Positions 23,100 through 34,590 of a DNA stretch of 64,000 nucleotides are shown here, piece by piece; positions within the stretch are counted from its first letter, which is position 1; each line of letters starts with the position of its first letter. The notes under the pieces were generated by a model, which was not told where the DNA came from, searched no databases, and was given only the letters and a program-made list of their open reading frames with translations. Source of the stretch: Cavia porcellus (taxonomy: Eukaryota; Chordata; Mammalia; Rodentia; Caviidae); NCBI RefSeq assembly GCF_034190915.1, contig NW_026947506.1, positions 36,827,748 to 36,891,747 of the forward strand. Direction: 5' to 3'. Position numbers and translations under genes: made by a program.

Positions 23100-23425
23100 T
23101 GTCATTCCCATGTGATTTGGGTGGTTTGGTCATGTGACCTGCTTTGGCCAAAGTGCTATTAGCAAGTACAACTCTCACAGGGAGTTGGTAAATGCCAGGC
23201 ATTAGGGTCCGCACCCTTGAGACAGCACTGCCATGGGGTTAGGATGTAGTATGGCCTCCTTAAAGGGAAGAGAGTATGCCTATTCTGTTCCCCAACCCTG
23301 AGACCAGCTAATTGAAGCAGAAGTGAGTTTCCAGGGGTGACGAACTGCCCTTTATAAGACAGATAATAAACTATGATCTGAAGTCACCAAGTTTAAGGAG
23401 TCTGTTGTGTAATAATAGATGATAG
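23100..23425 (+). repeat. Possible MaLR-type LTR fragment
   Basis: GTGACCTGCTTTGGCCAAAG and the end 'aagtcaccaagtttaaggagtctgttgtgtaataatag' in outline are reminiscent of MLT1-like LTR sequence. The copy is strongly diverged and non-coding. Confidence 0.35.
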
Positions 23426-23980
23426 ATATAGCATTCAAATGCTCATGTTTGCTGGCCCATTCCCACCTATCCTCCTTCGGCATCTCACCAGGTCAGTGTG
23501 GGTCCCAGGGGCTTGGCTGGAATGCTGTCTTTCCCATCAGAAGCAGTTTCTGCTAGCTGAAACCCAACATCTGTTGCCTAGCTCAGCATTTCCAGGGCCT
23601 CTTCCCTGCTCCAGTCCACACTAACCCCTACTACTCAGATTGCTATACACTGGTATAAACAACACTTCTAGCCATTCATATGTTGTCCAGCCTTCCAATG
23701 TAACTGCCAACTGCATCTGGCTGGCATCTTGAACTACACTCTAAATTCTTATAAATGTATCTGTTTCTCAGTGGCTTCAGCAAAACCATAACCAGATGAT
23801 AGGCAGAAATTCTGGGAATACTTATGAAAGTGCAGAATAATCTCAGGAGGTGTTAAAGTGATAAGAACCCTTTTGGGAGAAGCCTTCTTAGCAAGAGGTT
23901 AAACTACAGGCAGCTCATTGACTTACCCTATTACTCTACCTCAGAGAGGCAGTGCTTGCTACAAAGAAAGCAATAGAGAC

Positions 23981-24004
23981 AAAAAAAAAAAAAAAAAAAA
24001 AAAA
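23981..24004. repeat. Poly-A run
   Basis: An uninterrupted run of A follows GCAATAGAGAC. No SINE body is recognisable in front of it. Confidence 0.9.
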
Positions 24005-25285
24005 CAAGCAAACAAAAAGCCCACTGCAGGTCTTAGTGATTTCCTTCACAGGTACATCTATAGCAATGATTTGTGGCCTTGTGATGAAGCAATCACCAGG
24101 GGCGAGTCAGCAATGCCAGGCTTTTGCTCTCTGAAGGGGGAAGGCACCTGGAGAAGGCATTGACACTGCTGGAAGGGACCACAGTCCCAGACCTGCTGCT
24201 TTTCCGAACACCCAAAGCCTCAGGCAAAAAAACACAGTAATGCAGAAGAAAGTAAATAAGCAGTTTACTTTCCCAGTAACTACAATAAGACTGCCTGTCA
24301 CCCAGAGCCCAGCCAGTATACCTCCCTGTCTTGGACAATACCTGTGCAGAGGGATGGTTCGAAGGCCAAGGGGGTTTTCAAACTATCAAAAAGAAGCAAG
24401 CAAAGGTAGGGTGTGATGGGACAGAAAAAGAAGAGGTAAGTAAAAGACATGAAACTTGATCTGAAGTCTTCTTTGGAGCTAAAGTGGATGGAACGTAATG
24501 TTCATTTGGTGGTCTTAGTGAATCAGGGTGGAGGGTGAACCTAGAGCTTGGGGGTGACACTGGCTACATAAGGAGAATTGTCAGAATTTAGCAACTGTTA
24601 GCATTTTAAGGTGATAACTAATGCACTGTAATAGTATTCACCTTTTTTGTAAGGAAATGGTGTGTTTACATATTATCTTCCTCATAGAAAATATCTCAAA
24701 CTAGTGAACAACTCTGGCTCACAAAGACTGGCATATGTCAATACTCAAATTCATTTTACATGAAGCATTTATTATATTTTGAAATGAGAATCTTAAGTCC
24801 AACCGTTAGCTGTTTTCCACTCAGGATAAAAATACTTTTTCCTATGTTATTTTCAAAAACAGTGTGCCTAAAAGCAAGAAATTCTTCTATATAAATAAAA
24901 GGCAAATAATACCTGTGTACAGGACATTGACATACAAATGTTATCATTACACATTTACATAGGTTTTTAGTTTACTGATAATTTGGTTTAAAAAGTAGAA
25001 AATGTTTTTCGCAATGAAATAAGACTGAGCCACGTCAAAAAGCATAATTTGATAAGTTAAAATACATCTCTTACAGTAACCCACTATCGTTCTGTTCGCT
25101 CATTTCAAACACACTAATATCATTGTCTCCTATCATTACAAACTTCTGTAGATTAAATTTTAGCTAACTTCTACCATGTAAAGAAATGTTAAACATTCAA
25201 TGTTAGGCATTTAAAATATGTAAAATATTTACTGAGTGACTTATGTGTGCTTTACATGAATCAATTCAGAAAGCAAAAGACTTAC

Positions 25286-25361
25286 CATTAACAGCTTTTT
25301 CATAATTTTTTCCTAGGTTTATTAAATTTCTTAAGCCAGGATTGAACTGCTCCATAACATT
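25286..25361 (-). CDS. BAIAP2L1: BAIAP2L1 exon 2 (I-BAR domain)
   Basis: The 76-bp exon codes for residues 18-42, [20 protein letters not shown] then EKAVN, which match BAIAP2L1 orthologues as I know them, plus one base of the next codon. The acceptor TTTGTCAG lies just above 25361 and the donor GTAAGT just below 25286. It starts in phase 0, matching the end of exon 1 after Arg17. The related BAIAP2 (IRSp53) has a similar segment here, but [19 protein letters not shown] points to BAIAP2L1. This is the first helix of the I-BAR dimer. No damage is seen. Confidence 0.96.
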
Positions 25362-25369
25362 CTGACAAA

Positions 25370-27280
25370 CAAATACAGAAAACAAACAAATTAATAAACA
25401 ATAGACCAAATAATCTTCAGATTTGTTACTCTATGGCCTAGAATTCCTATGCATGCTAACAGTATAGTCCACAAAGTCACACATGCCATTTAAAAATCAT
25501 GTGAGGTGCATGCATTTACCCACCTGTCAAAAGCTGGCAGGTGAACATAACCCTGGCAGCTCTGTTGCCCACAGGCTGACAGAACCTAAATATAAATGGA
25601 GCCAGCAGCATATATTCACATCCCCATCACCTCCTGTGGGACTGTGAACCTTGAGGCCAAGGCACGCACACTCTTGGGTGTAAGCAGATTGTCATTCTTG
25701 TGCTTAGAAACAGGTGTGTGTGACCTAACTATCTTAACTTAATGTATAATTAAGGGCAATATTTTGGCTACTAAGTGAATAGAAACTTCTAAGAGATGTG
25801 CTTTCACTCTGTCGAGTCCGAAGTTCAGAAAACAAATCACTCCCATGGTGCTGACTTCATGACTGGGAACAAATGGTGACTGTGGGTATCTGTCCCATTA
25901 ATGAATAATGAGCTATGCAGTCTTAATCAATCATCCCAAACACATGTCTCACTGCCTCTACTCCTCAAATGCATGCTGTCTATAATGATAAGGAGGTTAA
26001 GAATGAAAAAGTATCCAACACCCCAAAGGGGCAGATACTTTATACACATACCCTTCAGGAGAAAAAGGTTCTCCATTAGGATTGGCAGAGCACATGATGA
26101 CTTACCGAACAATAAAAGGTTCACAGAGAAAAACGACCCAAATATCAACCTTCCCCATCCTTGTTCTTATTCCCAAGAATGTTTATAACCAACCTATTAT
26201 TCCATTGATGCTTTTAAGTATTCTTGATTTCTTAATTTGGGAAACTACTGGCTTACTATTACACTACCTGAGGCTCTAGCTTAATACACCACTCACTTAC
26301 CCTTCCTTGACCATTCCCGTATACAATAATTGGTATTTCCTTGTAAATCAATACTGTTTATTATGACATTCCAAATATTGGTCTAAATGCAATGTAAGGA
26401 ATGTACTTTTACCTTTGTGTTTTGGTAAAGCCTTTTTGTTTCTCCTTCCTGTGCTCAGTTTCTATCTTAAATTCTTCACATGTTCTATCAGATCTAGCAG
26501 AGCTTATCAATATTATTTCTCAAATATACAAAGCTGTCAGCTAATCTATTCCATTTTTGCCCCCAGAACCTCCTTTAGGACTGTATGTCCTCTTGCTCGG
26601 TATGATCTGACTGTCTCTCAGTTTGCCACACGGTTGTCCTTGCGTGTCCCTCTCTGGTTGATTTAACACCTCCTATTAGCTGGATCCACATCTTCGTCTT
26701 TCTTATTGCCGCAGATCACTCTCCAAAAATGATCTACGAAATGATGCATTAAAGATAAATCTAATTCATGTCTGAATTTACCTTGATATTTGTTTGACAT
26801 TTTGCTGAATAAAGAGATTGAAATATTTTCTTAGAATTTTTAAGACATTACTTCGCTCATTGGCTTTAACATCCCATTTTGCTGTTGAGGAGTCAGCTGG
26901 CCTCTTATTTGTATGTGGCTTTCCCCATTTTTAAAGTTTATTTTTTGAAAGCTATCTCTTATTCCTGTTCTGTAAAACTGAATACTGGTCTGCATAAGTA
27001 TGGGTGTTTCTTCCATTTATTTTACTGGGCACTTGGTGGACCCTGGCCATGTGGAAAATCAGGCCCTTCAGGCCTGGAAAATGTTTCTGTTTCCCTTCTT
27101 ATTCACTCTTTCTGGAACTATGATGAGGATTTTACCCATCAGATTTATTGCTTAACTTTTTAACTTTTCTCTGATTCACAGTCTGTGTTTATATCTCTAT
27201 ATACATTCCAATTATATTTATGCTTTTGATATATTTTTAATTTCTAAGACTGTTTTAAAGTTTCTTGATAACTCCTTTTA
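25370..27280. other. Distal intron 1, little recognised
   Basis: About 1.9 kb next to exon 2. The T-rich part at 26750-27280 may be very old antisense L1 sequence, but I cannot support a family call. Open frames at 25901-26188 and 26879-27163 have no known motifs. Confidence 0.4.
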
Positions 27281-27287
27281 AAAAGTA

Positions 27288-27475
27288 TCCTCCTAGCCAG
27301 ACACATTAATTACTCAAGAAGCTGAGGGAGAAGGACTGCCAAGTTCAACTGCAGTCTGGGCAATTTAGCAAGATCCTGTCTCAAAGAAAGAAGGGACTTG
27401 GGTGTAGCTCAGTGGTAGAGTGCTTGCCTATTTTGCACAAGTGGGTGTGATTTTCAGTGCCAGGGAAACAACAAC
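27288..27475 (+). repeat. B1-dID dimeric SINE
   Basis: A diverged B1 half (CTCAAGAAGCTGAGGGAGAA to GATCCTGTCTCAAAG) is followed by an ID half (GGTGTAGCTCAGTGGTAGAG). Confidence 0.75.
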
Positions 27476-28216
27476 CAAAAGTCCTCACATTCCTGGGTTA
27501 GGAATACAGTATCTTGTCTTATAAGTATAAATTCTTAGATTGTAACTGCAGTATGTGTCATGTCTGAATATAAATTGTTGGTATTTTATTCTATTCCAGA
27601 ACCCCATGTCATCTGATGACTTCTCCCCACTGTTTACTATCCTTCTTTCATGTTAAAGGTTTTCCTCAAACTCCTGGTGATCTTCAAGTCTCTCACCTGC
27701 CAGGCAGCGGGAGCTGATTGCTGCTGGCAGTGGCTGAGGTGGGACGGGAAGCCTGGGGGACCAATCACCTTGTATATCGACTCCTATTCCAGCCCTGTGT
27801 CCCTTTGTTCACATGTGTGCACACATGTGCATGCACATACTCCCCAGTACTTTGTAGGTTCTTCAGACTGCTTGTACGCCAGCTACTGCTCTTCTGTCAA
27901 CTTTTTAGTATCAAAAATTTCTTCAGGTCTTCTGTCAACTGTTTCATTCTCAGGTGTCTGCCTTACAGATTTATAGGGTTTTTGAGTTGTTTTAATTCCT
28001 CTGCCATCATCTTGGTGTATTCTCAAAACAAAGAGAAGAAAGCACATGAGGTAAACTGCCCGGCCTAACTGATGTCTTCACATCATGTATTACCAGAGCA
28101 GTGGCTGTCCTCGACTTGTGTACTACCAAAGTGTGCTAAGCCTGCTCCATCCTTTGCAAGATGGCAAAGTCCCAGTCAATACCCAATCACTGAATACTTA
28201 GAGCCAGAGCTCCTAT

Positions 28217-28293
28217 TTTTGGGGGTGTACCGGGAATTGAACTCATGACCTTGCACTTGTGCCACTGAGCTGCTGAGCAACACTCCTGGCCCC
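28217..28293 (-). repeat. ID-type SINE, internally shortened
   Basis: GTGTACCGGGAATTGAACTC and GACCTTGCACTTGTGCCACT: the middle of the ID body is deleted. It ends CACTCCTGGCCCC. Confidence 0.7.
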
Positions 28294-28741
28294 TCACAGC
28301 TCCTATTTCTGTCTTCCCAATTCCTTTGGCTCTTATTTTATTTTAAAATAGTTTAAGACACAAGTAACTGTGTAAATCATAGTGTCCCAGCATCTCCAAT
28401 AATCTCTTCTACAACTGCAGTAAATTTTCAAACCATGAAATGGACATTGGTTCAATACTATTCACTAAACCACAGATCTTATTTGAATTTTACCAGAGCT
28501 TGTATCATTCATTTGAGGAGGGGTGGATAGAGAATTACTTCTCTGAAATTTTATCACATGTAGTTGGTACCCCTGTTACCTCAATTATAATACAAGACTT
28601 ACTCTGTCAACACAAAGATCTCCCTTGTACACCTTCCATCTAGTTAGTCACCTCCAGCAACTGGTAAGATCCATCTTCAATTCTGTTCTGAGAATGTTAT
28701 ATAAATGAATTATGCAGTACCTGTTTTTGTTTTGTTTTGTT

Positions 28742-28895
28742 TTGTAAGAATGTTGCACTGAGCTACATTCCTAGCCCTTTTTATCTTGAGATAGGGTTTC
28801 AGTAAGTTGTCCAGGATGGGCTTGAACTTGTAACCCTCCTCCTCAGTCTCCCAGAGTGCTAGAGTTACAGGGATGCATCACCATGCCTAGCTCTG
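28742..28895 (-). repeat. B1-dID dimeric SINE
   Basis: A short ID half (GCACTGAGCTACATTCCTAG) precedes a B1 half (GAGATAGGGTTTCAGTAAGT to CACCATGCCTAGCTC), antisense. Confidence 0.8.
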
Positions 28896-28924
28896 TATCT
28901 GACCTTAAAGGGTAGCTTTTTCAC

Positions 28925-29280
28925 TTGGCACAATGCCCTTAAAAATGGATCCAAGTTGCTGGGTGCTTTAGTAGTTTATTCCTTTTAGTTTTTGTCAGCA
29001 GTATGAATGTATCACAGGGTGCTTATCAGCTACACAATGAAGAACATTTGGATTATGTCAAAAGTTTTTGGCTATTCTAAACTAAATTGATATGAACAAT
29101 CATGTGCAAGCTTTTGTATGAACATAAGCTTTCATATCTATAGAATAAGTAAATACCCAGGAGTTCAACTGCTGCGTCATAGAGTAGGTGTATGTTTAAC
29201 TTTATAAGATAGAAACTGCCAGACTTATTTCTAGAATGGCTCTATTATTTTACCTTCCCATTTGGCAATCTGGAAGACTT
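28925..29280 (-). mobile_element. Old L1 3' fragment, antisense
   Basis: Markers include AATCATGTGCAAGCTTTTGT, AAATACCCAGGAGTTCAACT and GAAACTGCCAGACTTATTTC, the antisense of the L1 ORF2 and 3' UTR boundary. The A+T-rich sequence at 28325-28640 may be part of the same element. Confidence 0.65.
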
Positions 29281-30056
29281 CAATAATTTTTCAAATCTAT
29301 TAATTTCATTAGCAAATCATCATTTTCTAATTAAAAGATGGATCTTAGTGATATCGTGTTTAAAATTACTGTAATACTCTTCGAGGCTGTGTTAAATGAT
29401 AAAAATAAAAGAAAACCAATTCTGTACTCTCTCTGCCCTATAGCAAACAACCAGTCATGGAAAGAAGCCTAGAGCTTTTCTTCCTTAAGCACACTCCCTT
29501 ATTGAAATCAAGGGAAAATAATTTGATTTGAAAATAATTTGATATAACCCTTAAAATGTTCATATATTAACAGTTAAAAATACCAACAGCAATGAACATT
29601 AAACATAAATTACTATCCAAATGATTGTGCTGAAAAGCAAAGTTTAACTAAGACTTAAGACTAAAACCAGCTTCACAGAAGAGAGTTCTAGGCTTGAAAA
29701 GGTCAACATTTATAGTTCAATTCTTTGTTATTTAGCTTTAGCTACAAAATTTTTCCCCTTAGAAGTTTTGGTCCCCTTAACCAGTGGAAAATCCATTTCT
29801 ATACTGGCTTTTGGGCATTAATCTAGTTATTTTAGCTAAAGTACACATTATTTTTAAATCGAGAAACAAAAAAGTAATGTAGCTTTTGTATCCCAAAATC
29901 TGTGAAGTGTTTCAAGAGCAGGAGATGCGCCTGTGTTTTTGGAGAACAAATTACACTGCCATCTCTCTAAGCCTTAGTCTCTTCCTCTATAAAACAAGAA
30001 TAATAATAGTTTTCACGTTGTAAGGGGTAGAAGTAAAGGTGAAAAATCTTTCTTTT

Positions 30057-30150
30057 CTTTTTGGTGGTGGTGGTGCTGCTGCTGGGGTTGGAACCCAGAG
30101 CCTTGCTCATGTTAGGCAAACACTACCGCTGAGCTAGGCTCCTAGCCCTA
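30057..30150 (-). repeat. ID-type SINE
   Basis: TTTTTGGTGGTGGTGGTGCT precedes GGTTGGAACCCAGAGCCTTG and GCTGAGCTAGGCTCCTAGCC. It is a diverged antisense ID copy. Confidence 0.7.
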
Positions 30151-30290
30151 TGGAGCACCTTCTGTGTGTTCTTCAAAGCTCTCATCACTGAGCACACACT
30201 GAGCCAATTGTAGCTAACGCTACAAGAGAAAACTTCTAAAATATCAGCCAATCTTCAAATACATAAAGACTCCTATTTACACACTAATCT

Positions 30291-30345
30291 CTAGGTACAT
30301 CTATTTACTAAAAATCAATCTAGGTACATCTATTTATAAAAATCA
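30291..30345. repeat. Dispersed duplicate, copy A
   Basis: Two tandem, nearly identical units of 28-29 bp, each beginning CTAGGTACATCTATTTA. Essentially the same two-unit block recurs at 31365-31415. Confidence 0.85.
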
Positions 30346-30405
30346 ATGCTATCAGCTGTCTCACCTCAAAGTATAAGGATGAGAGAAATCATATAGGAAA
30401 CATCC

Positions 30406-30480
30406 AGGGCTGGGGATATAGCTCAGTGATATAAGTGCCTGCCTGGCAAGCACAAGGTCTTGAGTTTAATTAAAAAAAAA
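30406..30480 (+). repeat. ID-type SINE
   Basis: GGGCTGGGGATATAGCTCAG, TGCCTGGCAAGCACAAGGTC and a short A tail in forward orientation. Confidence 0.85.
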
Positions 30481-30497
30481 GAGCAGCAATTGGAAAC

Positions 30498-30594
30498 TTT
30501 TTTTTTTTTTTTTAATACCGGTACCAGGAATTGAACTCAGGACCATGCAGTTGCAAGGCAGGCGCTTATGCCGCTGAGCTAAATCCCCAGCCTC
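30498..30594 (-). repeat. ID-type SINE with exact 11-bp TSD
   Basis: A T run and ACCGGTACCAGGAATTGAAC lead to GAGCTAAATCCCCAGCCT. CAATTGGAAAC at 30487-30497 is repeated exactly at 30595-30605. Confidence 0.9.
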
Positions 30595-30791
30595 CAATTG
30601 GAAACGTTTTAGAGATAAGTCCCCAGATTGCAACCTAAAACCTACTTATTTACTGCAAAGTGCTGACATTGCAATTAAAAATGAATACTGAGGTTTTAAT
30701 TTAGAAAAACTCATGTTTAAACACCTTTTGTCTTAAAAGAAAAATAACATGTATCACTACTGATCTAGAGAAAGGTATCATATAAATTTTC

Positions 30792-30849
30792 TCTATAAAA
30801 TGGGGATAATGACCCTATAACACGGGGGTTATTATCCCCATTTTATAGA
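30792..30849. repeat. Hairpin-forming inverted repeat (19-bp perfect arms)
   Basis: Arms at 30792-30810 and 30831-30849 are exact reverse complements (core ATAAAATGGGGATAAT), with a 20-bp loop. The arm resembles the AAAATGGGGATAAT motif of MIR elements, so two MIR pieces may be joined head to head. Confidence 0.9.
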
Positions 30850-30867
30850 TGAGAACTGGAACTGAGA

Positions 30868-30985
30868 TTTTTTTGAGATAAGGTCTCACTGTGTAGATCA
30901 GGCTGGTATTGAACCCACAGTGACCCTCCTGCCTCAACCTCTCACATGCTAGGATTACAGGCCTGGGCCACCATGCCCACCTGTA
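30868..30985 (-). repeat. B1-like SINE
   Basis: TTTTTTGAGATAAGGTCTCA, ACCTCTCACATGCTAGGATT and GGGCCACCATGCCCACCT, antisense. Confidence 0.85.
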
Positions 30986-31364
30986 TTTTGAAACCTTGCT
31001 GAAGGCTCTCTGGGCAGCAAGAAGTAGAGTTTAGCCCAGACGGTTTCCCTACTAACCTTCTCATCTGCCTTGAGGCTTCAACAGTTCCTTCTAGTGGACT
31101 GAAATAAAGTGAGATGGAAATGCTTTTACGATGTTAGAGCGCTATTTTAGTGAGACATTATGGGACTCTCTCCAGTATTTTCATTTTCTTTTGGGGTGCT
31201 TTCTTATAATCCTACTCCCCATTTTTGGTGAATATAATTAACCCTCTAATATCATAATATGACCAATTTTGCTTTGGCAAACAAGTATTTCTGACTCCCT
31301 TTTCTTTCCCATTAAAATAAAAGGGGGGCATCCATGGCCACCTGCAGTCCCACAGGAATTACAA

Positions 31365-31415
31365 CTAGGTACATCTATTTACTAAAAATCAATCTAGGTA
31401 CATCTATTTATAAAA
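31365..31415. repeat. Dispersed duplicate, copy B
   Basis: It repeats the two-unit CTAGGTACATCTATTTA block of copy A about 1.07 kb upstream, with only small differences at the right edge. The flanks differ from those of copy A. Confidence 0.85.
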
Positions 31416-31589
31416 TACTGCTATATTTACCTCCTTTGCTGAGTTACTAAAATACTACAGACAAAACTACAAGGAAGCCTTCACCACTCCAATCCAAGCC
31501 TCAGATTCTACTCCCTACCATCAGGAGGCAGTTGCTAATTAAAGACGGCTGCTAACGTTCTAACCTATCTTTTTATAGCTTTATATTAG

Positions 31590-32450
31590 ACATATTTAGT
31601 TGTGATTAATACATAATTTTGCTTTGTACATTGGAAAAATACTGGTATCCTATAATGCATTTCACTTTTATCTTTTTTATTCAGCATTATGCTTCTGAGA
31701 CCTGTCCATCTGGATACACATATAGCTCTTAATTCCTATACAGTATCCCACCATTAGGGTTAGTTTTAGATATCCTTGTAGCTAGGTTACAGTATCCAGT
31801 TAGTCAGGTTAACACAAAATCATGTATTGGCATGGAGGCGTTTTGCAGATAGGGTTAACACCTACCAACAGTTGACTTTAGTAAAAGAAAAAATTATCAG
31901 TAATAATTGGGATGCATGTCACTGAATCCATTAAGAGGCATTAAGATTAAAATTGAAGTTTCTCTGAGGAAGGAACTTAAGTATAACATCACCCTTCACT
32001 CTGTCCTTCAAATCTCGTATTTTCCAGCCTCTGCAATCTCATGAGCCAATTTCCTGAAAGGAGTACTTTTGTTTTTTTATAGATTTATACATACATATAT
32101 ACTATATAATGGGTATACACACCCACCATATAAATATATTGCATTTTAGGCATCTATTCCTCTGCTGAGTGGCACTTAGATGGTTTATAAATTTTGCCAT
32201 TCCTAACTATGGAGCAAGGAACTGTATGCCTCCTTGTGCATAGGGGTAAAGAAGTTACCCAGAAACTGAAATTCTGGGACAAAGTATGCGACAGATTTTT
32301 CAGTCTTGTTAGATATAGTACTGCCAAACAGAAGGAAAGTAGCTGCAGCAGTTTACACTCCCACAGCCACAGCATGGAAAGGCTGTCTCACCCATCTTCA
32401 CCACACTCGACATTACCATACATTCTGTCTACCTGACGGATCAAGGACAG
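31590..32450 (-). mobile_element. Old L1 3' fragment, antisense
   Basis: ATTCAGCATTATGCTTCTGA, GGCACTTAGATGGTTTATAA and GCAGTTTACACTCCCACAGC are recognisable antisense L1 markers. Unrelated sequence may interrupt it between about 31740 and 32140. Confidence 0.6.
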
Positions 32451-32467
32451 TACCTTTTTATTATCTT

Positions 32468-32580
32468 TCTTTTTGGAGACAGGATCTCACTATGTAGTTC
32501 AGGCTGGCCTTGAACTCACTGTGTAGTTCAGGTTGGCCTTGAATTTGTGAGTCTCCTGAGTGCTGGGGCTAGGGGCTAAG
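32468..32580 (-). repeat. B1 SINE with tandem internal duplication
   Basis: The segment TGTAGTTCAGGCTGGCCTTGA is followed by a near copy, GTGTAGTTCAGGTTGGCCTTG. This is the internal duplication typical of true B1, in antisense. Confidence 0.85.
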
Positions 32581-33532
32581 GATAGTACCTTTTCAAAAAG
32601 TACCATAAACTGATTCCTTGTCAATATTTTAAAAGTATTTATGTTGGAAACTACCTAAGTCAGGGACAAAGAACAATGGAAGGTGGTTTCCTAGTACAAT
32701 TTAATGGGCTCACCCTCAGTTTTCATGTTTGACTTTTGTCCTTTTAACAACATAGTAAGAAGGAAGTTTCAGGCACCAAAAGCCTGAACACGTCCTGCGG
32801 TCAGGTCAGTGCACTGCACACTCTGCCGTGGCCACTTTGCACCTGGTACAAGGGGCTCTAGGCTGTTCTTTGAGCCCATTCCCAGCAGGGACTTTTATTT
32901 GTTCTTCCCCCTGCCTGAAGATTCAGGTTCTGGATACCCAGCCCACCTGGTCTTAGCTTAAACATGAGAAATACCTTCTTTGACCCTTCTCCTCTGTGGG
33001 GCAGCGGAGGTGGCAACTCCTCCACCCCCACCCCACTGGCCTCTTGCCCTGTTCCTGGCTTATCACTGTCTCACATGATATCACTTATGTTTACTCTGTC
33101 TCCTTGTAGAAATTATCTGCAAATTAAACCTCACCACATGCCTAGCACCAAGAACAGTGCCTCACAGTGCTCAGGCAGCAGCTTCCCATGTCTGTATATG
33201 TAGAGACCAACAGGGCTCAAGGGTGGATCTGCTGTCCCTTCAGCTCCACACTCACCTGCAATCACCTCTACAAACGGCCCAGTGGGCCAATTAGCCACTG
33301 AAATCCAGCATGAGGTAATGGGGCCACTGTCTTATTATACACTTCATTAGCTCAAAGTAATAGCTCCATCTGAGAGTCACAAAAGCTGCGAGGCTCTGGC
33401 ATCTATCTACTAAGGCTTTAGCAGGCTCACAAATATGAAATGCCATTTCTACTCCATTTTACTTCCAATTCCTGTGTTTTTCCAAGGTGCCATTTAAATT
33501 ACCTTGTTGAGATTGGGTAACAATGTACCCAA

Positions 33533-33750
33533 CCCTTTTTAAGATAGGGTCTCATTATGTAACCCAGGCTGGCTACAACTCACAACCCTCCTTCCTTAGT
33601 CTTTGGAATACTGAGATGATAAGTGTGTGCCATCATGCCTAGCATAATGTAGCTCTTAAGAATACCAACTGGGTGTAGAGGTTTGTGTTTGTAATTCCAA
33701 CTGCTTGGGAGGTTGAGGCTGGAAGATCTTGAGTTTGAGAGCAACGGACA
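33533..33750. repeat. Two B1-like SINEs in opposite orientation
   Basis: 33533-33645 is antisense (AAGATAGGGTCTCATTATGT to GTGCCATCATGCCTAGC). 33664-33750 is forward (CAACTGGGTGTAGAGGTTTG to GAGGCTGGAAGATCTTGAG). Confidence 0.75.
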
Positions 33751-33794
33751 AAAAGGTTCGTATATAGCGCAGCACTCCCTGGATGAAATCCCTA

Positions 33795-33885
33795 TTAATG
33801 CAGAGAAAGGGAGAAAGGGAGAAGGGGGAGGGAGACATAGACACAGAGACAGGAGGGGGCAGGGAGGGGAAGGAGAGAGGACCTT
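33795..33885. repeat. Purine-rich GA tract
   Basis: An almost pure A/G strand (GAGAAAGGGAGAAGGGGGAG and similar) with a few C and T. It accounts for the open frames at 33580-33927. Confidence 0.85.
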
Positions 33886-33889
33886 AGTG

Positions 33890-34330
33890 GACACAATCCA
33901 AAAGTCTATCAACTGATTAACAGACAAAATGTGGGATATCCAGACAATGGAATGTCATTTGGCCATAAAAAGGAATAAAGTTCTGATATAATGCAAATGA
34001 ATCCTATTACGCTCAATAAAGAAGCTAGTCACCAAAGACCACATAATGTGCTGAGGATATAACTCAGTAGTAGAATGCTTGCCTAGCATGTGAGATGCCC
34101 TGGATACCATCCTCAGTGCCCCACCCCTCACCACATATTATATGATTCCATGTGTATGAAATATACAGCAAATACAAATCTAGATAGAAAAAACTGTATC
34201 AATGGTTGCCTGGGACTAAAAGTGAGAAAGATGAATGACAGCAATGCTGATGAAGGTAACTTGAAATGATTAAATTTTATAGTATGTAAATTACAGCTAC
34301 ATAAAGCTTTTTTAAAAATAAAGCAAAAAC
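33890..34330 (+). mobile_element. Old L1 3' fragment
   Basis: GTGGGATATCCAGACAATGG and AATGTCATTTGGCCATAAAA open it; after an ID insertion TATATGATTCCATGTGTATG and ATGGTTGCCTGGGACTAAAA continue. This is the L1 ORF2 3' end and 3' UTR. Confidence 0.75.
34048..34130 (+). repeat. ID-type SINE inside old L1
   Basis: GTGCTGAGGATATAACTCAG, then AGAATGCTTGCCTAGCATGT and CCATCCTCAGTGCCCCAC. Confidence 0.75.
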
Positions 34331-34474
34331 AACAACAAAAAAAGCAATATCTTTGATAGCTATGGCTTCAGGAATGCTACATCCTCAATGCTAGGAGACC
34401 GTTACAGAGCTGTCTCTGTTTGCTGGTTCCTTAGTTGTGGCTAACCAGCCTTTCACAAGAGCCAGGTGTCTATT

Positions 34475-34590
34475 TTTTTTGAGACAGGGTCTCACTATTG
34501 TAGTTCAGGCTGGTCTCGAACTCTCAGTGATCATCCTGCTTCGGCCTCCCAAATGCTGGAATTACAGGCATGCACCACCATACATGGCTT
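34475..34590 (-). repeat. B1-like SINE
   Basis: TTTTTTTTGAGACAGGGTCT, TTCAGGCTGGTCTCGAACTC and GCATGCACCACCATACATGG mark an antisense B1. Confidence 0.85.

Larger units (their letters stand above)
21870..25270. other. BAIAP2L1 intron 2
   Basis: About 3.4 kb. Apart from a possible old LTR piece (23100-23425) and a poly-A run (23981-24004), I recognise little. SINE density is notably lower than elsewhere in the window. Short open frames at 24093-24338 and 24378-24560 (minus) show no known motif. Confidence 0.6.
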
